From Pseudomonas sp. SDI (lineage in GTDB: Bacteria; Pseudomonadota; Gammaproteobacteria; Pseudomonadales; Pseudomonadaceae), in NCBI RefSeq assembly GCF_003105155.1, contig NZ_QETK01000011.1, positions 62,001 through 126,000 of the forward strand: 64,000 nt of DNA. Direction: 5' to 3'. The position numbers and the translations under genes are program-made. The notes below the pieces were generated by a model that saw only the letters and a list, made by a program, of their open reading frames with translations, had not been told where the DNA came from and did not search any database. Every line of letters begins with the position of its first letter. Within the stretch, counting starts at the first letter, position 1. Positions 37,629 through 47,526 of the stretch are shown here, piece after piece.

Positions 37629-39683
37629 ATGGCGAGTTTGATCAATATCGGGATGTCGGGGCTGGGAGCCGCTTCGTCCGGTCTGCATACCACGGGTAAC
37701 AACATTGCCAACGCTGACGTTGCCGGCTACTCGCGCCAGCAGAACGTGCAAACCACCGCGGGTTCGATCCGCAGCGGCAATGTGTTCATCGGCACCGGCA
37801 CCACGCTGGCCGATGTGCGCCGGGTATACAACGCTTTCCTCGATGCGCAGCTCAACACCAGTACCTCGCTCAACAGCGACTCGGCTGCGTACCTCAAGCA
37901 GATCACGCCAACCAACGAATTGCTCTCCGATGCCAACACCGGCATCGCCGGCGCCCTGAAGAGTTTCTTCTCGGCCATGCAAGGGGCGGCGTCCAAGCCG
38001 ACCGACGACGCCGGCCGGCAATTGCTGCTGAGCAGCGCCGAAGCCCTGAGCAACCGCTTCAACAGCCTGCAGTCGCAGTTCAAGGAACAGAACAACAACC
38101 TTAACGGCAACCTCACGGCGATGGCCGAGCAGGTCAACAAGCTGACCGCGACCATTGCCCAGTACAACGAGCAGATCGCCAAGGTCGGCGTGGTCAACGG
38201 CGCGCCGAACGACCTGCTCGACCAGCGCAACGAAACCGTGCGCCAGCTCAACGAACTGGTCGGGGTGAACGCTGTCGAGCGCGAAGGCAGCATCGATATC
38301 TACCTGAAGAACGGTCAGCCGCTGGTGCTGGGCAACAGCCTGGGCAAGCTGGAAACCGCGCCGAGCCCGACCGATCCGACGCAGTTCTCGGTCAAGATCA
38401 ACAACGGCATCACCTCGATGGACGTCACCAGTTCCATCACCGGCGGTGAGATGGGCGGCCTGCTGCGTTATCGCAGCGAAACCCTCAACCCGGCGATGAA
38501 CGAGCTGGGCCGGGTCGCCATGGTGCTGGCCGAGCGCATCAACTCGCAGCTGGCCCAGGGCATCGACAAGAACGGCGAGTTCGGCGCCGCGCTGTTCAGC
38601 GACATCAACAGCGCCGCGGCCATGGCCGGGCGCAGCATTGCCAAGGCCGGCAACGACCCGGCCTCGGGCAACCTCAATGTGACCATCAACGACACCAGCA
38701 AGCTGACCACCAGCGACTACCAGGTCACCTACATCAACACGCCGAGCGGCTTGCGTTACAACGTCAAGAAACAGCCGGACGGCACCGACATGGGCACCTT
38801 CGACCCGGCGCAGAGTCCGCCGCCGGTCATCGACGGCTTCAGCCTCAGTGTCAACGGCGGTACGCCAAAGGCCGGCGACAGCTTCAAGATCACCCCTACC
38901 CGCAATGGTGCCGGCGACATCGACACGGTCATGACCGACGCCAAGCGCCTGGCGCTGGCGGCACCGCTGCAGGCCACCACGGGTGGCAGCAACACCGGCA
39001 CTGGCATCATCAAGCAACCCGACCTCGCCTCGGTGTTCGACATCGCCGACCCGGCCCAGCGTCTGGAACTGCAAACCGGTATCAAGTACTCGACCCCGGT
39101 GCGCCTGGTGTTCGGCGACGAAACCGTCACCCCGCAAACCTATGAAGTGTTCGATTCCAAGGGTACTTCGATCGGCACTGGCAGCTTCCTGCCGGGTCAG
39201 GCGAACAAGCTGCAGATCAACGTGCCGATGGTCGATGCCTCGGGGGCGCCGATCGAGGACGCTGCCGGGGTGCAGAAAACCTTCAGCTTCAGCATGGAAG
39301 TCAACGGCGCGCCGAAGCAGAACGACAGTTTCACCGTGGCCATGACCGGCGCGGGCTCGATGGATAACCGTAACGCGCTGTCGACCATCGAACTGCAGAC
39401 CAAGCAGACCGTCGATGTCGGCACCACCAAGGGTCTGAGCCTTACCGATGCCTACGGCAAGCTGGTCGAAGGTGTGGGTGCCAAGACCAAGCAGAGCCAG
39501 ATGGATGGCCAGGCCACCGGCGCCATTCTTAGTCAGGCCAAGGGTGCCCGTGACTCGCTGTCGGGCGTACAGCTGGACGAAGAGGCCGGCAACCTGGTCA
39601 AGTATCAGCAGTACTACACGGCCTCGTCGCAGATCATCAAGGCGGCCCAGGACACATTCAACACGCTGATCAGCGCGCTTTAA
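37629..39683 (+). CDS. flgK: Hook-filament junction protein FlgK (HAP1)
   Basis: 684 aa. N-terminal LINIGMSGLGAASSGLHTTG and ADVAGYSRQQNV; C-terminal LDEEAGNLVKYQQYYTASSQ, both axial coiled ends. The long central part is the variable surface domain. Exported with FlgN help. Confidence 0.94.
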   Translation: MASLINIGMSGLGAASSGLHTTGNNIANADVAGYSRQQNVQTTAGSIRSGNVFIGTGTTLADVRRVYNAFLDAQLNTSTSLNSDSAAYLKQITPTNELLSDANTGIAGALKSFFSAMQGAASKPTDDAGRQLLLSSAEALSNRFNSLQSQFKEQNNNLNGNLTAMAEQVNKLTATIAQYNEQIAKVGVVNGAPNDLLDQRNETVRQLNELVGVNAVEREGSIDIYLKNGQPLVLGNSLGKLETAPSPTDPTQFSVKINNGITSMDVTSSITGGEMGGLLRYRSETLNPAMNELGRVAMVLAERINSQLAQGIDKNGEFGAALFSDINSAAAMAGRSIAKAGNDPASGNLNVTINDTSKLTTSDYQVTYINTPSGLRYNVKKQPDGTDMGTFDPAQSPPPVIDGFSLSVNGGTPKAGDSFKITPTRNGAGDIDTVMTDAKRLALAAPLQATTGGSNTGTGIIKQPDLASVFDIADPAQRLELQTGIKYSTPVRLVFGDETVTPQTYEVFDSKGTSIGTGSFLPGQANKLQINVPMVDASGAPIEDAAGVQKTFSFSMEVNGAPKQNDSFTVAMTGAGSMDNRNALSTIELQTKQTVDVGTTKGLSLTDAYGKLVEGVGAKTKQSQMDGQATGAILSQAKGARDSLSGVQLDEEAGNLVKYQQYYTASSQIIKAAQDTFNTLISAL

Positions 39684-39696
39684 GGAGACGTAGACC

Positions 39697-41268
39697 GTGC
39701 GTATTTCCACTTCCCAGTATTACGAGTCCAGCGCTGCCAGCTACCAGCGCAACTACAGCAACCTGGTCAAGACCAGTGAAGAAGCCACCGACTATGTGCG
39801 CGTGCGCACCGCCGCCGACGACCCGGTCGGTGCCGCGCGGCTGTTGCAGCTCGACCAGCAAAGCTCGATGCTGGCCCAGTTCAAGACCAATGCCAACACC
39901 GTCAAGAACGCCCTGGGGCAATCCGAGTCGGTGCTCAACGCGATCAACAACGTATTGCAGCGGGTTAACGAACTGGCGCTGGGTGCAGGCAACGCCGGCT
40001 ATACCGACGCCGAGCGCAAGGCCAACGCCACCGAGCTGGGCCAGCTCGAAGAGCAGCTGCTGAGCCTGATGAACAGCCGCGACGAAAGCGGTCAGTACAT
40101 GTTTGCCGGTTCCAAGAGCGACACCCAGCCGTTCGTGCGTAACAGCGATGGCTCGTTCAGCTACCAGGGCGACCAGACCACGCTGCAACTGCAGGTCGGC
40201 GACATGCTCACCATGGCCAGCAACGACAGCGGCTTCAGCGCCTTCCAGCAGGCCTTGAACACCAGCCGTTCGCAAACCTCGCAGATCAGCGGGCCAACCC
40301 CGGACACCGGCATGGTCAACCTGTCCAACGGCCAGGTCTCGGAGAGCGTCAATTACAACGACCGTTTCCGCAGCGGCGAGCCGTACACCGTGCAGATGGT
40401 CAGCGACACCCAGTTCAAGATCGTCGACAAGGACGGTAACGATCGCACCAGCGAGGCGACCGGCAACGGCACGTTCAACCCGAACACCGCGGGTGGCTCG
40501 ATGGTGACCTTCCGTGGCGTCGACCTGCGGCTGAACATCAACCGCAAGGAAGGCGACGACGTCACCACCATCAACCAGTACAGCTTCAAGCTGGAGAGCA
40601 AGCCGGACACCATCAGCGGCAGCCGCAGCCCAGGCAATACCTCGCTGTCGCAGGTTACCGGGGCTACCGTGACTGACGCTGGCAAGTACAACGCGATGTT
40701 CCCGGGCGGTGGTGCGGTGGTCAAGTTCACTACCGGCGGCAACTATGAGCTGTATGCGCAGCCGATGACCGCCGACAGCCGTCCAGTGGCCACTGGTGCG
40801 CTCAGCGGTTCGACCATCACGGCCGCTGGCGTCGAGTTCACCTTCAGCAACCCGCCGCTGCCAACCGACGGCGATCAGTTCGCGGTGCAGGTCAACAAGC
40901 ATCAGACCCAGAACCCGCTGGACACCATTGCGCAACTGCGCAAAGCGCTGGAGCGGCCGATCGATGGTAGCGAGGCGGCGCAGCAGCAGTTGCGCGCGGA
41001 CCTGGATTCGGCCATCGCCAACATTTCCAGTGGCATGAAACAGGTCGGCACCACCGTCACCTCGATCGGTGCGCGCGGCAAGGCGCTGGAAGTGCAGGAG
41101 GCGACCAACGAAAGCCTGGGCATCGCCAACGCCAACACCGCCGCCTCGATCAGGGATTCGGACCCGGCCGAAGTGGCCGTGCGCCTGACCCTGCAGCAAG
41201 CCATGCTGCAGGCCTCGCAACTGACCTTCAGCAAGGTCAGTCAGCTTAGCCTGTTCAACCGCCTCTGA
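39697..41268 (+). CDS. flgL: Hook-filament junction protein FlgL (HAP3)
   Basis: 523 aa flagellin-like junction protein. GTG start at 39697 (MRISTSQYYESSAASYQRNY) after AAGGAGACGTAGACC. N-terminal coiled end with VRTAADDPVGAARLLQLDQQ and C-terminal DPAEVAVRLTLQQAMLQASQ. Last gene of the flgF-L operon; a hairpin without T tract (41286-41312, GCCGCCA / TGGCGGC) follows. Confidence 0.93.
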   Translation: MRISTSQYYESSAASYQRNYSNLVKTSEEATDYVRVRTAADDPVGAARLLQLDQQSSMLAQFKTNANTVKNALGQSESVLNAINNVLQRVNELALGAGNAGYTDAERKANATELGQLEEQLLSLMNSRDESGQYMFAGSKSDTQPFVRNSDGSFSYQGDQTTLQLQVGDMLTMASNDSGFSAFQQALNTSRSQTSQISGPTPDTGMVNLSNGQVSESVNYNDRFRSGEPYTVQMVSDTQFKIVDKDGNDRTSEATGNGTFNPNTAGGSMVTFRGVDLRLNINRKEGDDVTTINQYSFKLESKPDTISGSRSPGNTSLSQVTGATVTDAGKYNAMFPGGGAVVKFTTGGNYELYAQPMTADSRPVATGALSGSTITAAGVEFTFSNPPLPTDGDQFAVQVNKHQTQNPLDTIAQLRKALERPIDGSEAAQQQLRADLDSAIANISSGMKQVGTTVTSIGARGKALEVQEATNESLGIANANTAASIRDSDPAEVAVRLTLQQAMLQASQLTFSKVSQLSLFNRL

Positions 41269-41386
41269 TGGCCCTTCGCGCCGTTGCCGCCAGCCCGTCC
41301 GGGTTTGGCGGCGCGGCGAGCAGTTTTCCCTACGGTCCTGACTGCTGCGCGCCTTGCGCGGCGGTCGCCGGTCGAGAGTTATCCCC

Positions 41387-44300
41387 GTGAACCCAGCGCC
41401 TCTTGTCAGTCTCGTCATCCCTGCTTGCAACCCTCGCTTCTTCCGCGCCGCACTGGTCAGTGCCCTGGCGCAGAACTACGATCCGCTCGAGATCATCGTT
41501 TGCGACGACAGCCGCGACGGGCAGATCGAAGCGCTGGTCAACGAACTGGCCGTGCAGGCGCGCTGCCCGCTGTATTACTACCGTAACCCGCAACCGCTGG
41601 GTTTTAGCGGCAACCTGTTGCGTGGCCTGGAAGAGGCCCAGGGCGAGTACGTCAAGTTTCTCTGCGACGACGACCGTTTGCTGGCCGACTGTGTCAGCCG
41701 CCAGGTGCAGCTGTTCCAGGCGCATGCCGATGTCAGCCTGGTCGGTTGTCGGCGCCACCTGATCGATGCCGAGGATCACATTCTGCCGCAGCGCCTGGAG
41801 AACAGCTCGTTCACCTTTGGCGACACGCTGTTCAACGGCGACGACCTGCTGGATTTCTTCGAGACCCGCCAGTTGAACTTCATTGGCGGCCTGAGCGGGG
41901 TGCTGTTGCGCGCCAGCGATCTGCGCGAGCTGCTGCCGGCGTTGGCCCAGGTCGGGCAGGGCTTCGTCGCCATGCTCGACTTCGTCCTGTTCGTCTGCCT
42001 GCTGCGCCGTGGTCACCTGCTGGTGACCGCGCAAGTGCTGTGCATGGAGCGCCTGCACCCTGCGCAGTTGCGGCGCCAGCCGGAAGTGCAGGCGGTGGCG
42101 CCGGGCGAGGCGCAGTGGCTGCGCGAGATGTTCGCCGCGCGCACGGGCGAGCGCGACGCGTTCTCCGGCTGGGTGCGTATCCAGATCTTCCAGCCCGATG
42201 CCGGGCCGGTCGAGCGGGTCTGGGAGAACCTGTTCCTAGTGCACGTACTGCGCGGCCTGCAGGCTATCCAGGAATCCAAGGTGGGCAGTCACAGCGACAG
42301 TTTCGCCGAGCTGTACCGGCAATGGCTGGCCTGCCGCCAGGACCCGTTGGTACTGGCCCGGTTGATGCGCCTGAGCCAGCATTGGGCCTGGCGCCCGCGC
42401 ATCGTGCCGGTGGTGATTGATCGCGACGGCGACAGCGAAGCGCTGCAACTGACCCTCGACAGCCTGGCCGGGCAAAGCTATCCGGCCGAGTCCATTCGGG
42501 TACTGTCCACTGCGCGCCTGCCGTCGAGCCTCGATGGCCGCTTGCAGGTGCAGGCGTTGCAGGCCGACTGGGGCCAGCAACTCAACGAGGTGGTGCAGCA
42601 ACTGGACGGCGACTGGTTCTACCTGTTGCGTGCCGGCGACCGCCTTGGCGCGTTCAGCCTGATGTTGCTGGCCGAGCGCATTGTCAGCCTTCCGGCGATG
42701 GCCTGCTGCTACGGCGACGAGGGTGGGCTGCTCGACGGCGAGTCGGTGGAGCCGGTGTTCAAGCCTGATTTCAACCTCGACCTGCTACGTGGCTACCCCT
42801 ACACCGGGCGGGTACTGGCCTTCTCCCGCGAGCGCTGCCTCGCGCTCGGCGGGCTGAGTGCCGGCTATCAGGAGCTGGCGCCGCACGACCTGATCTGGCG
42901 ACTGCTGGAGCGCGACGGCCCGCAGGCCATCGAGCATATTCCCGAAGTGCTGGTGGAGTCGTCCTGCACCTTTGCCGCCTGGCTGTCGTCGGCGGCGGTG
43001 TGCGAGGACAACCCGCGCCTGCTCGATGCGCACCTGCAGCGCCTGGGGGTGAACTATCGCCTGGATAACCATGGGGGGCCGATCAACCGCGTGCGCTACC
43101 TGCATGCCAGCCAGCCGCTGGTCAGCGTAGTGATTGCTGTCCAGGATCAACTGCCGGTGCTGGAGCGGTGCCTGGAAGCGCTGCTGGAAAAGACCGCCTA
43201 CCCGCATTACGAAGTGCTGGTGGTGGACAACGCCAGCCAAGGGGAGGCGGCCCGTGCCTGGGTGGCGGCGATGCAGCAGCTGAGCAGCGACAAGCTGCGG
43301 GTGCTGAGCCTGGCGCAGGAAACCAGTTTCGCTGCGATCCAGAACGAAGCGGCGCGGCATGCCCAGGGCGATTACCTGCTGATGCTCAACCCGGCCACCG
43401 TGGTCACCGAGGCGGAGTGGCTGGACGCCATGCTCAGTCAGGCGCAGCGGCCGGAAGTCGGCATCGTCGGCGCCAAGCTGTACAACGCCGAGGGGTTGGT
43501 GGTGCATGCCGGTGGTGTGCTCGGCCTGCGCGGGGCGGTCGGCTCGCCGTTCGTCGGCGAAGCGCTGGAGGCGGGTGGCTACATGCAGCGCCTGCAAGTG
43601 GCGCAGAACTATTCGGTGGTCGGTGCCGACTGCATGCTGGTGCGCAAGCAGGTGTTCCTCGACCTTGGCGGGCTGAACGATAGCGTCTACAGCCTGGCTT
43701 TCAGCGATGTCGACCTTGGTCTGCGCCTGCGTGACGCCGGCTACCTGGTGGTCTGGACGCCCGAGGCGCGGATGGTGCTCGACAGCCAGCCCGGGCGCGC
43801 CGTCGATGCGCAGGAGGAGGCCGAGCGCCAGGGCCGCTTGGCCGAGCAGCATGAAACCTTCTTCAAGACCTGGATGCCGGTGGTCGCCCGCGACCCGGCG
43901 TACAACATCAACCTGGCACTGAACGGTTCGAGCTTCTGCCTCGACCCTGGCCTGAAGGCTGGCTGGAAACCCTTTGTCGGGCGCTCGCTGCCGCATGTGC
44001 TGGCCCTGCCGATGAACAAGACCGCGGTCGGCCATTATCGGGTGATCCAGCCGCTGGTCGAGCTGGAGGCCGCCGGCTGGGTAACCGAGCAGCAGTTCTT
44101 CGAGATCCCCACCAGCGTCGAGCTGGAGCGTTCGTCGCCGGACGTGGTGGTGCTGCAGGGTCGCTACACCGAAGGCTTCGTCAAGGAAATCGAGCGACTC
44201 AAGACCTACTCCAAGGGTTTCTGCATCTACGAGCTGGACGACTATGTGATCAAGGTGCCGAAGAAGAACGGCCACCTCAAACACACCCCGCGTGACCTCG

Positions 44301-44974
44301 AAGGCTCGCTGCGCCGCGGTATCGCGCGCTGCGACCGCCTGGTGGTGTCGACCCAGCCGCTGGCCGATGCCCTGGCCGACACCCACCACGACATCCGCGT
44401 GGTGCCGAACATGCTCGCCGAGCGTCTCTGGACCCACCTGCGCAGCCAGCGCCGCACCTCGCGCAAGCCGCGCATCGGTTGGGGGGGCGGCACCAGCCAC
44501 ACCGGCGACCTAGAGGTGATCGCCGAGGTGGTCAAGACCCTGGCGCATGAGGTGGAGTGGGTGTTCTTCGGCATGTGCCCGCCGGAGCTGCGGCCGTACC
44601 TGCACGAGTTCCATCCGCCGGTGGCGCTGGAGCTGTACCCGGCCAAGCTTGCCAGCCTCAACCTCGATCTGGCCCTGGCGCCGCTGGAGTACCACATCTT
44701 CAACGACTGCAAGAGCAACCTGCGCTTGCTCGAGTACGGCGCCTGCGGCTACCCGGTGATCGTCACCGACACCGCAGCGTACCGTGGCTACCTGCCGTGC
44801 ACGCGGATCAAGCGCAACACCACCGAGGAATGGCTGGAGGCGATCCGCATGCACCTGGCCGACCCCGATGCCAGTTACCGCATGGGCGATCGTCTGCGCG
44901 AGGAAGTGCTGCGCGACTACGTGCTGCGCGCCGACAACTGCCAGCACTGGTACACCGGCTGGATGCCTGACTGA
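41387..44974 (+). CDS. Giant flagellar glycosyltransferase, FgtA-like
   Basis: 1195 aa from the GTG at 41387. Three glycosyltransferase regions: GT2 at about 4-240 (VSLVIPACNPRFF, DDS and CDDDR acidic motifs), a second GT2 at about 577-830 (VSVVIAVQDQLPVLERCLEA, VVDNASQ, FSDVDLGLRLRDAGY), and a C-terminal GT4/CgeB-like domain from about 868 (MNKTAVGHYRVIQPLVELE, WGGGTSHTGD, LLEYGACGYPVI). In P. aeruginosa FgtA of similar size lies between flgL and fliC and attaches the first sugar to flagellin. A G7 run lies at 44481-44487. Confidence 0.88.
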   Translation: MNPAPLVSLVIPACNPRFFRAALVSALAQNYDPLEIIVCDDSRDGQIEALVNELAVQARCPLYYYRNPQPLGFSGNLLRGLEEAQGEYVKFLCDDDRLLADCVSRQVQLFQAHADVSLVGCRRHLIDAEDHILPQRLENSSFTFGDTLFNGDDLLDFFETRQLNFIGGLSGVLLRASDLRELLPALAQVGQGFVAMLDFVLFVCLLRRGHLLVTAQVLCMERLHPAQLRRQPEVQAVAPGEAQWLREMFAARTGERDAFSGWVRIQIFQPDAGPVERVWENLFLVHVLRGLQAIQESKVGSHSDSFAELYRQWLACRQDPLVLARLMRLSQHWAWRPRIVPVVIDRDGDSEALQLTLDSLAGQSYPAESIRVLSTARLPSSLDGRLQVQALQADWGQQLNEVVQQLDGDWFYLLRAGDRLGAFSLMLLAERIVSLPAMACCYGDEGGLLDGESVEPVFKPDFNLDLLRGYPYTGRVLAFSRERCLALGGLSAGYQELAPHDLIWRLLERDGPQAIEHIPEVLVESSCTFAAWLSSAAVCEDNPRLLDAHLQRLGVNYRLDNHGGPINRVRYLHASQPLVSVVIAVQDQLPVLERCLEALLEKTAYPHYEVLVVDNASQGEAARAWVAAMQQLSSDKLRVLSLAQETSFAAIQNEAARHAQGDYLLMLNPATVVTEAEWLDAMLSQAQRPEVGIVGAKLYNAEGLVVHAGGVLGLRGAVGSPFVGEALEAGGYMQRLQVAQNYSVVGADCMLVRKQVFLDLGGLNDSVYSLAFSDVDLGLRLRDAGYLVVWTPEARMVLDSQPGRAVDAQEEAERQGRLAEQHETFFKTWMPVVARDPAYNINLALNGSSFCLDPGLKAGWKPFVGRSLPHVLALPMNKTAVGHYRVIQPLVELEAAGWVTEQQFFEIPTSVELERSSPDVVVLQGRYTEGFVKEIERLKTYSKGFCIYELDDYVIKVPKKNGHLKHTPRDLEGSLRRGIARCDRLVVSTQPLADALADTHHDIRVVPNMLAERLWTHLRSQRRTSRKPRIGWGGGTSHTGDLEVIAEVVKTLAHEVEWVFFGMCPPELRPYLHEFHPPVALELYPAKLASLNLDLALAPLEYHIFNDCKSNLRLLEYGACGYPVIVTDTAAYRGYLPCTRIKRNTTEEWLEAIRMHLADPDASYRMGDRLREEVLRDYVLRADNCQHWYTGWMPD

Positions 44975-45001
44975 GGGCGTCAGCCCCGGGGTTGCACGAC
45001 G

Positions 45002-45082
45002 CCAGCTCGACGCGTGCGAGCTGGCCCGTTTCCTGCTAGTCCCCTGTCATATCGCCATAAATCGAGCGCTGTCTCGGTTTAT
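45002..45082. promoter_or_regulatory. Hairpin-rich leader of the rfbFG gene set
   Basis: The 157-base gap 44975-45131 holds two inverted repeats: CCAGCTCG / CGAGCTGG (45002-45024) and TAAATCGAG / CTCGGTTTA (about 45058-45082). One may end the fgtA-like gene; the other overlaps a possible promoter for rfbF. No sigma-28 or sigma-54 site is seen. Confidence 0.4.
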
Positions 45083-45131
45083 CCGGCGGGTCTGCTCCCG
45101 GCAGGCCCGGTGACGAACAAGAGGGGATGAC

Positions 45132-45905
45132 ATGAAGGCGGTAATTCTGGCCGGCGGACTGGGCACGCGTATCAGCGAAGAGTCGCATCTCAAGCCCAAG
45201 CCGATGATCGAGATCGGTGGAAAGCCAATTCTCTGGCACATCATGAAGCAGTACTCCGCGCACGGAATCCATGATTTCGTGATTTGCCTTGGCTACAAGG
45301 GCTACGCCATCAAGGATTTTTTCGCCAACTACTTCCTGCATACCTCCGACGTCACCTTCGACATGTGCAACAATCGCATGGACGTGCACCAGAATTACAG
45401 CGAGCCATGGCGAGTGACCCTGGTCGACACGGGTGAAGACACCATGACCGGCGGCCGTCTGCGCCGTGCCGCGCGCTACCTGGAAGGGGAGCAGGCGTTC
45501 TGCTTCACCTATGGCGATGGCGTCTCCGACCTGAACATCGGCGCCCTGGTCGACTTCCACCTGCAGCACGGCAAGCTGGCCACCGTCACCGCCGTGCAGC
45601 CGCCGGGCCGCTATGGTGCCCTGGAGCGCGATGGCGACCGCGTCAGTGGCTTCATCGAAAAACCGCGCGGCGATGGCGGCTGGATCAACGGCGGCTTCTT
45701 CGTGCTGTCGCCGAAAGTGCTCGGCTACATTGCCGACGACCAGACTTCGTGGGAATCCGAGCCGCTCGGCCAGTTGGCCGCCGAGGCGCAGTTGCAGGCG
45801 TTCCAGCATGACGGCTTCTGGCACCCGATGGACACCCTGCGCGACAAGAATCACCTCGAACAGCTGTGGCAGAGTGGGGAGGCCCCATGGAAGCAATGGG
45901 CCTGA
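45132..45905 (+). CDS. rfbF: Glucose-1-phosphate cytidylyltransferase RfbF
   Basis: 257 aa nucleotidyltransferase making CDP-glucose from CTP and glucose 1-phosphate. Nucleotide-binding start [18 protein letters not shown], then [18 protein letters not shown] and the family-typical [13 protein letters not shown] and [24 protein letters not shown] precedes it. Starts a run of translationally coupled sugar genes. Confidence 0.95.
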   Translation: MKAVILAGGLGTRISEESHLKPKPMIEIGGKPILWHIMKQYSAHGIHDFVICLGYKGYAIKDFFANYFLHTSDVTFDMCNNRMDVHQNYSEPWRVTLVDTGEDTMTGGRLRRAARYLEGEQAFCFTYGDGVSDLNIGALVDFHLQHGKLATVTAVQPPGRYGALERDGDRVSGFIEKPRGDGGWINGGFFVLSPKVLGYIADDQTSWESEPLGQLAAEAQLQAFQHDGFWHPMDTLRDKNHLEQLWQSGEAPWKQWA

Positions 45906-46969
45906 GCGAGCGTTTCTGGCGTGGCAAGCGGGTGCTGCTGACCGGCCACACCGGCTTCAAGGGCAGTTGGCTGGCACTGTGGTTGCGCCAGCTTGGCGCC
46001 GAGGTGACCGGCTTCGCGCTGGACCCCGGCACCGAGCCGAGCCTGTTCGAACTGGCCCGTGTCGGCCAGGACCTGAACGACGTGCGCGGCGACCTGCGTG
46101 ACCTCGGCGCCTTGCTCGGCGTGGTGGCCGACACCCAGCCGGAAATCGTCCTGCACCTGGCCGCGCAACCGCTGGTGCGCGAAGCCTACCGCGACCCACT
46201 CGGTACGTATTCGAGCAACGTCATGGGCACCCTCAACCTGCTGGAGGCAATCCGCCAGGTCGGTGGCGTGCGCGCGTGCGTACTGGTGACCACCGACAAG
46301 GTCTACGCCAACCAGGAATGGCCATGGCCCTACCGCGAAAACGAGGCGCTGGGCGGGCATGACCCGTACAGCAGCAGCAAGGCCTGTTGCGAGCTGCTGG
46401 CGCAGTCCTATGCGGCGTCGTTCTTCCCGGCGGCGGACTATGCCGAGCACGGTCTGGCCCTGGCGACCGCGCGGGCCGGCAACGTCCTCGGTGGTGGCGA
46501 CTTCGCCCCGGAACGATTGATTCCCGATGTGCTCAAGGCCTGGTCGGCCAACGAGCCGGTGACCCTGCGCTACCCGCAGGCAGTACGCCCCTGGCAGCAC
46601 GCCCTGGAGCCGCTGGCCGGCTACCTGCAACTGGCCGAGCGGCTGTACCGCGAAGGCCCGGCCAGTGCCGGCGCGTGGAACTTCGGCCCGGGCGAGGGCG
46701 ACATGTGCAGCGTCGGCGAAGTGGTCGCGCGCCTCGCCCGGCAGTGGCCGGAAGCGCCGGGCGTGCGCGTTGAGCCCAGCGAACTGCACGAAGCCGGCCT
46801 GCTTCGTCTGGACAGTGCGCGGGCCCGCCAGTTGCTGGGCTGGCGCACGCGCTGGTCGCTGGCTGAATGCCTGCAACACACCCTTGAGTGGCACCTGGCC
46901 TGGAAGCGTGGCGATGACATGCGCGCGATCAGCCTCGATCAATTGAACCTGTATGCGGAGCTGTCGTGA
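45887..46969 (+). CDS. rfbG: CDP-glucose 4,6-dehydratase RfbG
   Basis: 360 aa short-chain dehydrogenase making CDP-4-keto-6-deoxy-D-glucose. NAD motif [15 protein letters not shown], catalytic TTDKVY and Y-x3-K in [13 protein letters not shown], and [16 protein letters not shown] typical of RfbG. Overlaps rfbF by 19 bases; GGGGAGG is upstream of the ATG at 45887. Confidence 0.95.
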   Translation: MEAMGLSERFWRGKRVLLTGHTGFKGSWLALWLRQLGAEVTGFALDPGTEPSLFELARVGQDLNDVRGDLRDLGALLGVVADTQPEIVLHLAAQPLVREAYRDPLGTYSSNVMGTLNLLEAIRQVGGVRACVLVTTDKVYANQEWPWPYRENEALGGHDPYSSSKACCELLAQSYAASFFPAADYAEHGLALATARAGNVLGGGDFAPERLIPDVLKAWSANEPVTLRYPQAVRPWQHALEPLAGYLQLAERLYREGPASAGAWNFGPGEGDMCSVGEVVARLARQWPEAPGVRVEPSELHEAGLLRLDSARARQLLGWRTRWSLAECLQHTLEWHLAWKRGDDMRAISLDQLNLYAELS

Positions 46970-47526
46970 GCGATCTGCACCTGCATCCGCTGGCTCTGGA
47001 CGGTCTCTTCAGCGTCGAACACAAGGCGCATGGCGATGCCCGCGGGCGCTTCGCCCGGCTCTTCTGCGAAGGCAGCCTGGGCGCGCTTGGTGCGCCGTTC
47101 CATGTGCGCCAGATCAACCATTCGCACACTGTCGGCGAGGGCAGTGTGCGCGGGCTGCACTACCAACTCGGCGCGCAGCCCGAGGCCAAGCTGATCACCT
47201 GCCTGCGCGGTGACGTCTGGGACGTGGCGGTGGACCTGCGTGCAGGGTCGCCGACCTTCCTGCACTGGCATGCCGAGCACCTGCGCGCCGGCGATGGCCG
47301 TAGCCTGTTGATCCCGGCCGGCTTCGCCCACGGCTTCCAGGTGCTCAGTGCCGAAGCCGAGCTGCTTTACCTGCACAGTGCCGACTACGCGCCGGGTGTC
47401 GAGGCCGGGCTGTCGGTGCACGATCCGCGCCTGGCGATCCGCTGGCCGCTAGCTGTCAAGAATCTGTCGGCCCGGGATGCAGGCCATCCCTGGCTGGACC
47501 CACATTTCACCGGAGTGCACCCATGA
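46966..47526 (+). CDS. Deoxysugar 3,5-epimerase-like protein (RmlC family)
   Basis: 186 aa cupin. Catalytic-type residues lie in VRGLHYQ (His) and IPAGFAHGFQVLS; DARGRFARLFCE and QINHSHT correspond to the substrate region. Acts presumably on the CDP-4-keto-6-deoxyhexose from RfbG at C3 and/or C5. GTG start overlaps the rfbG stop (GTGA). Confidence 0.88.
   Translation: MSDLHLHPLALDGLFSVEHKAHGDARGRFARLFCEGSLGALGAPFHVRQINHSHTVGEGSVRGLHYQLGAQPEAKLITCLRGDVWDVAVDLRAGSPTFLHWHAEHLRAGDGRSLLIPAGFAHGFQVLSAEAELLYLHSADYAPGVEAGLSVHDPRLAIRWPLAVKNLSARDAGHPWLDPHFTGVHP

Noticed and set aside
37425-44500. Long minus-strand frames opposite flgK, flgL and the fgtA-like gene
   Set aside because: Same shadow effect; the plus-strand genes have family motifs and ribosome sites, the antisense frames have none.
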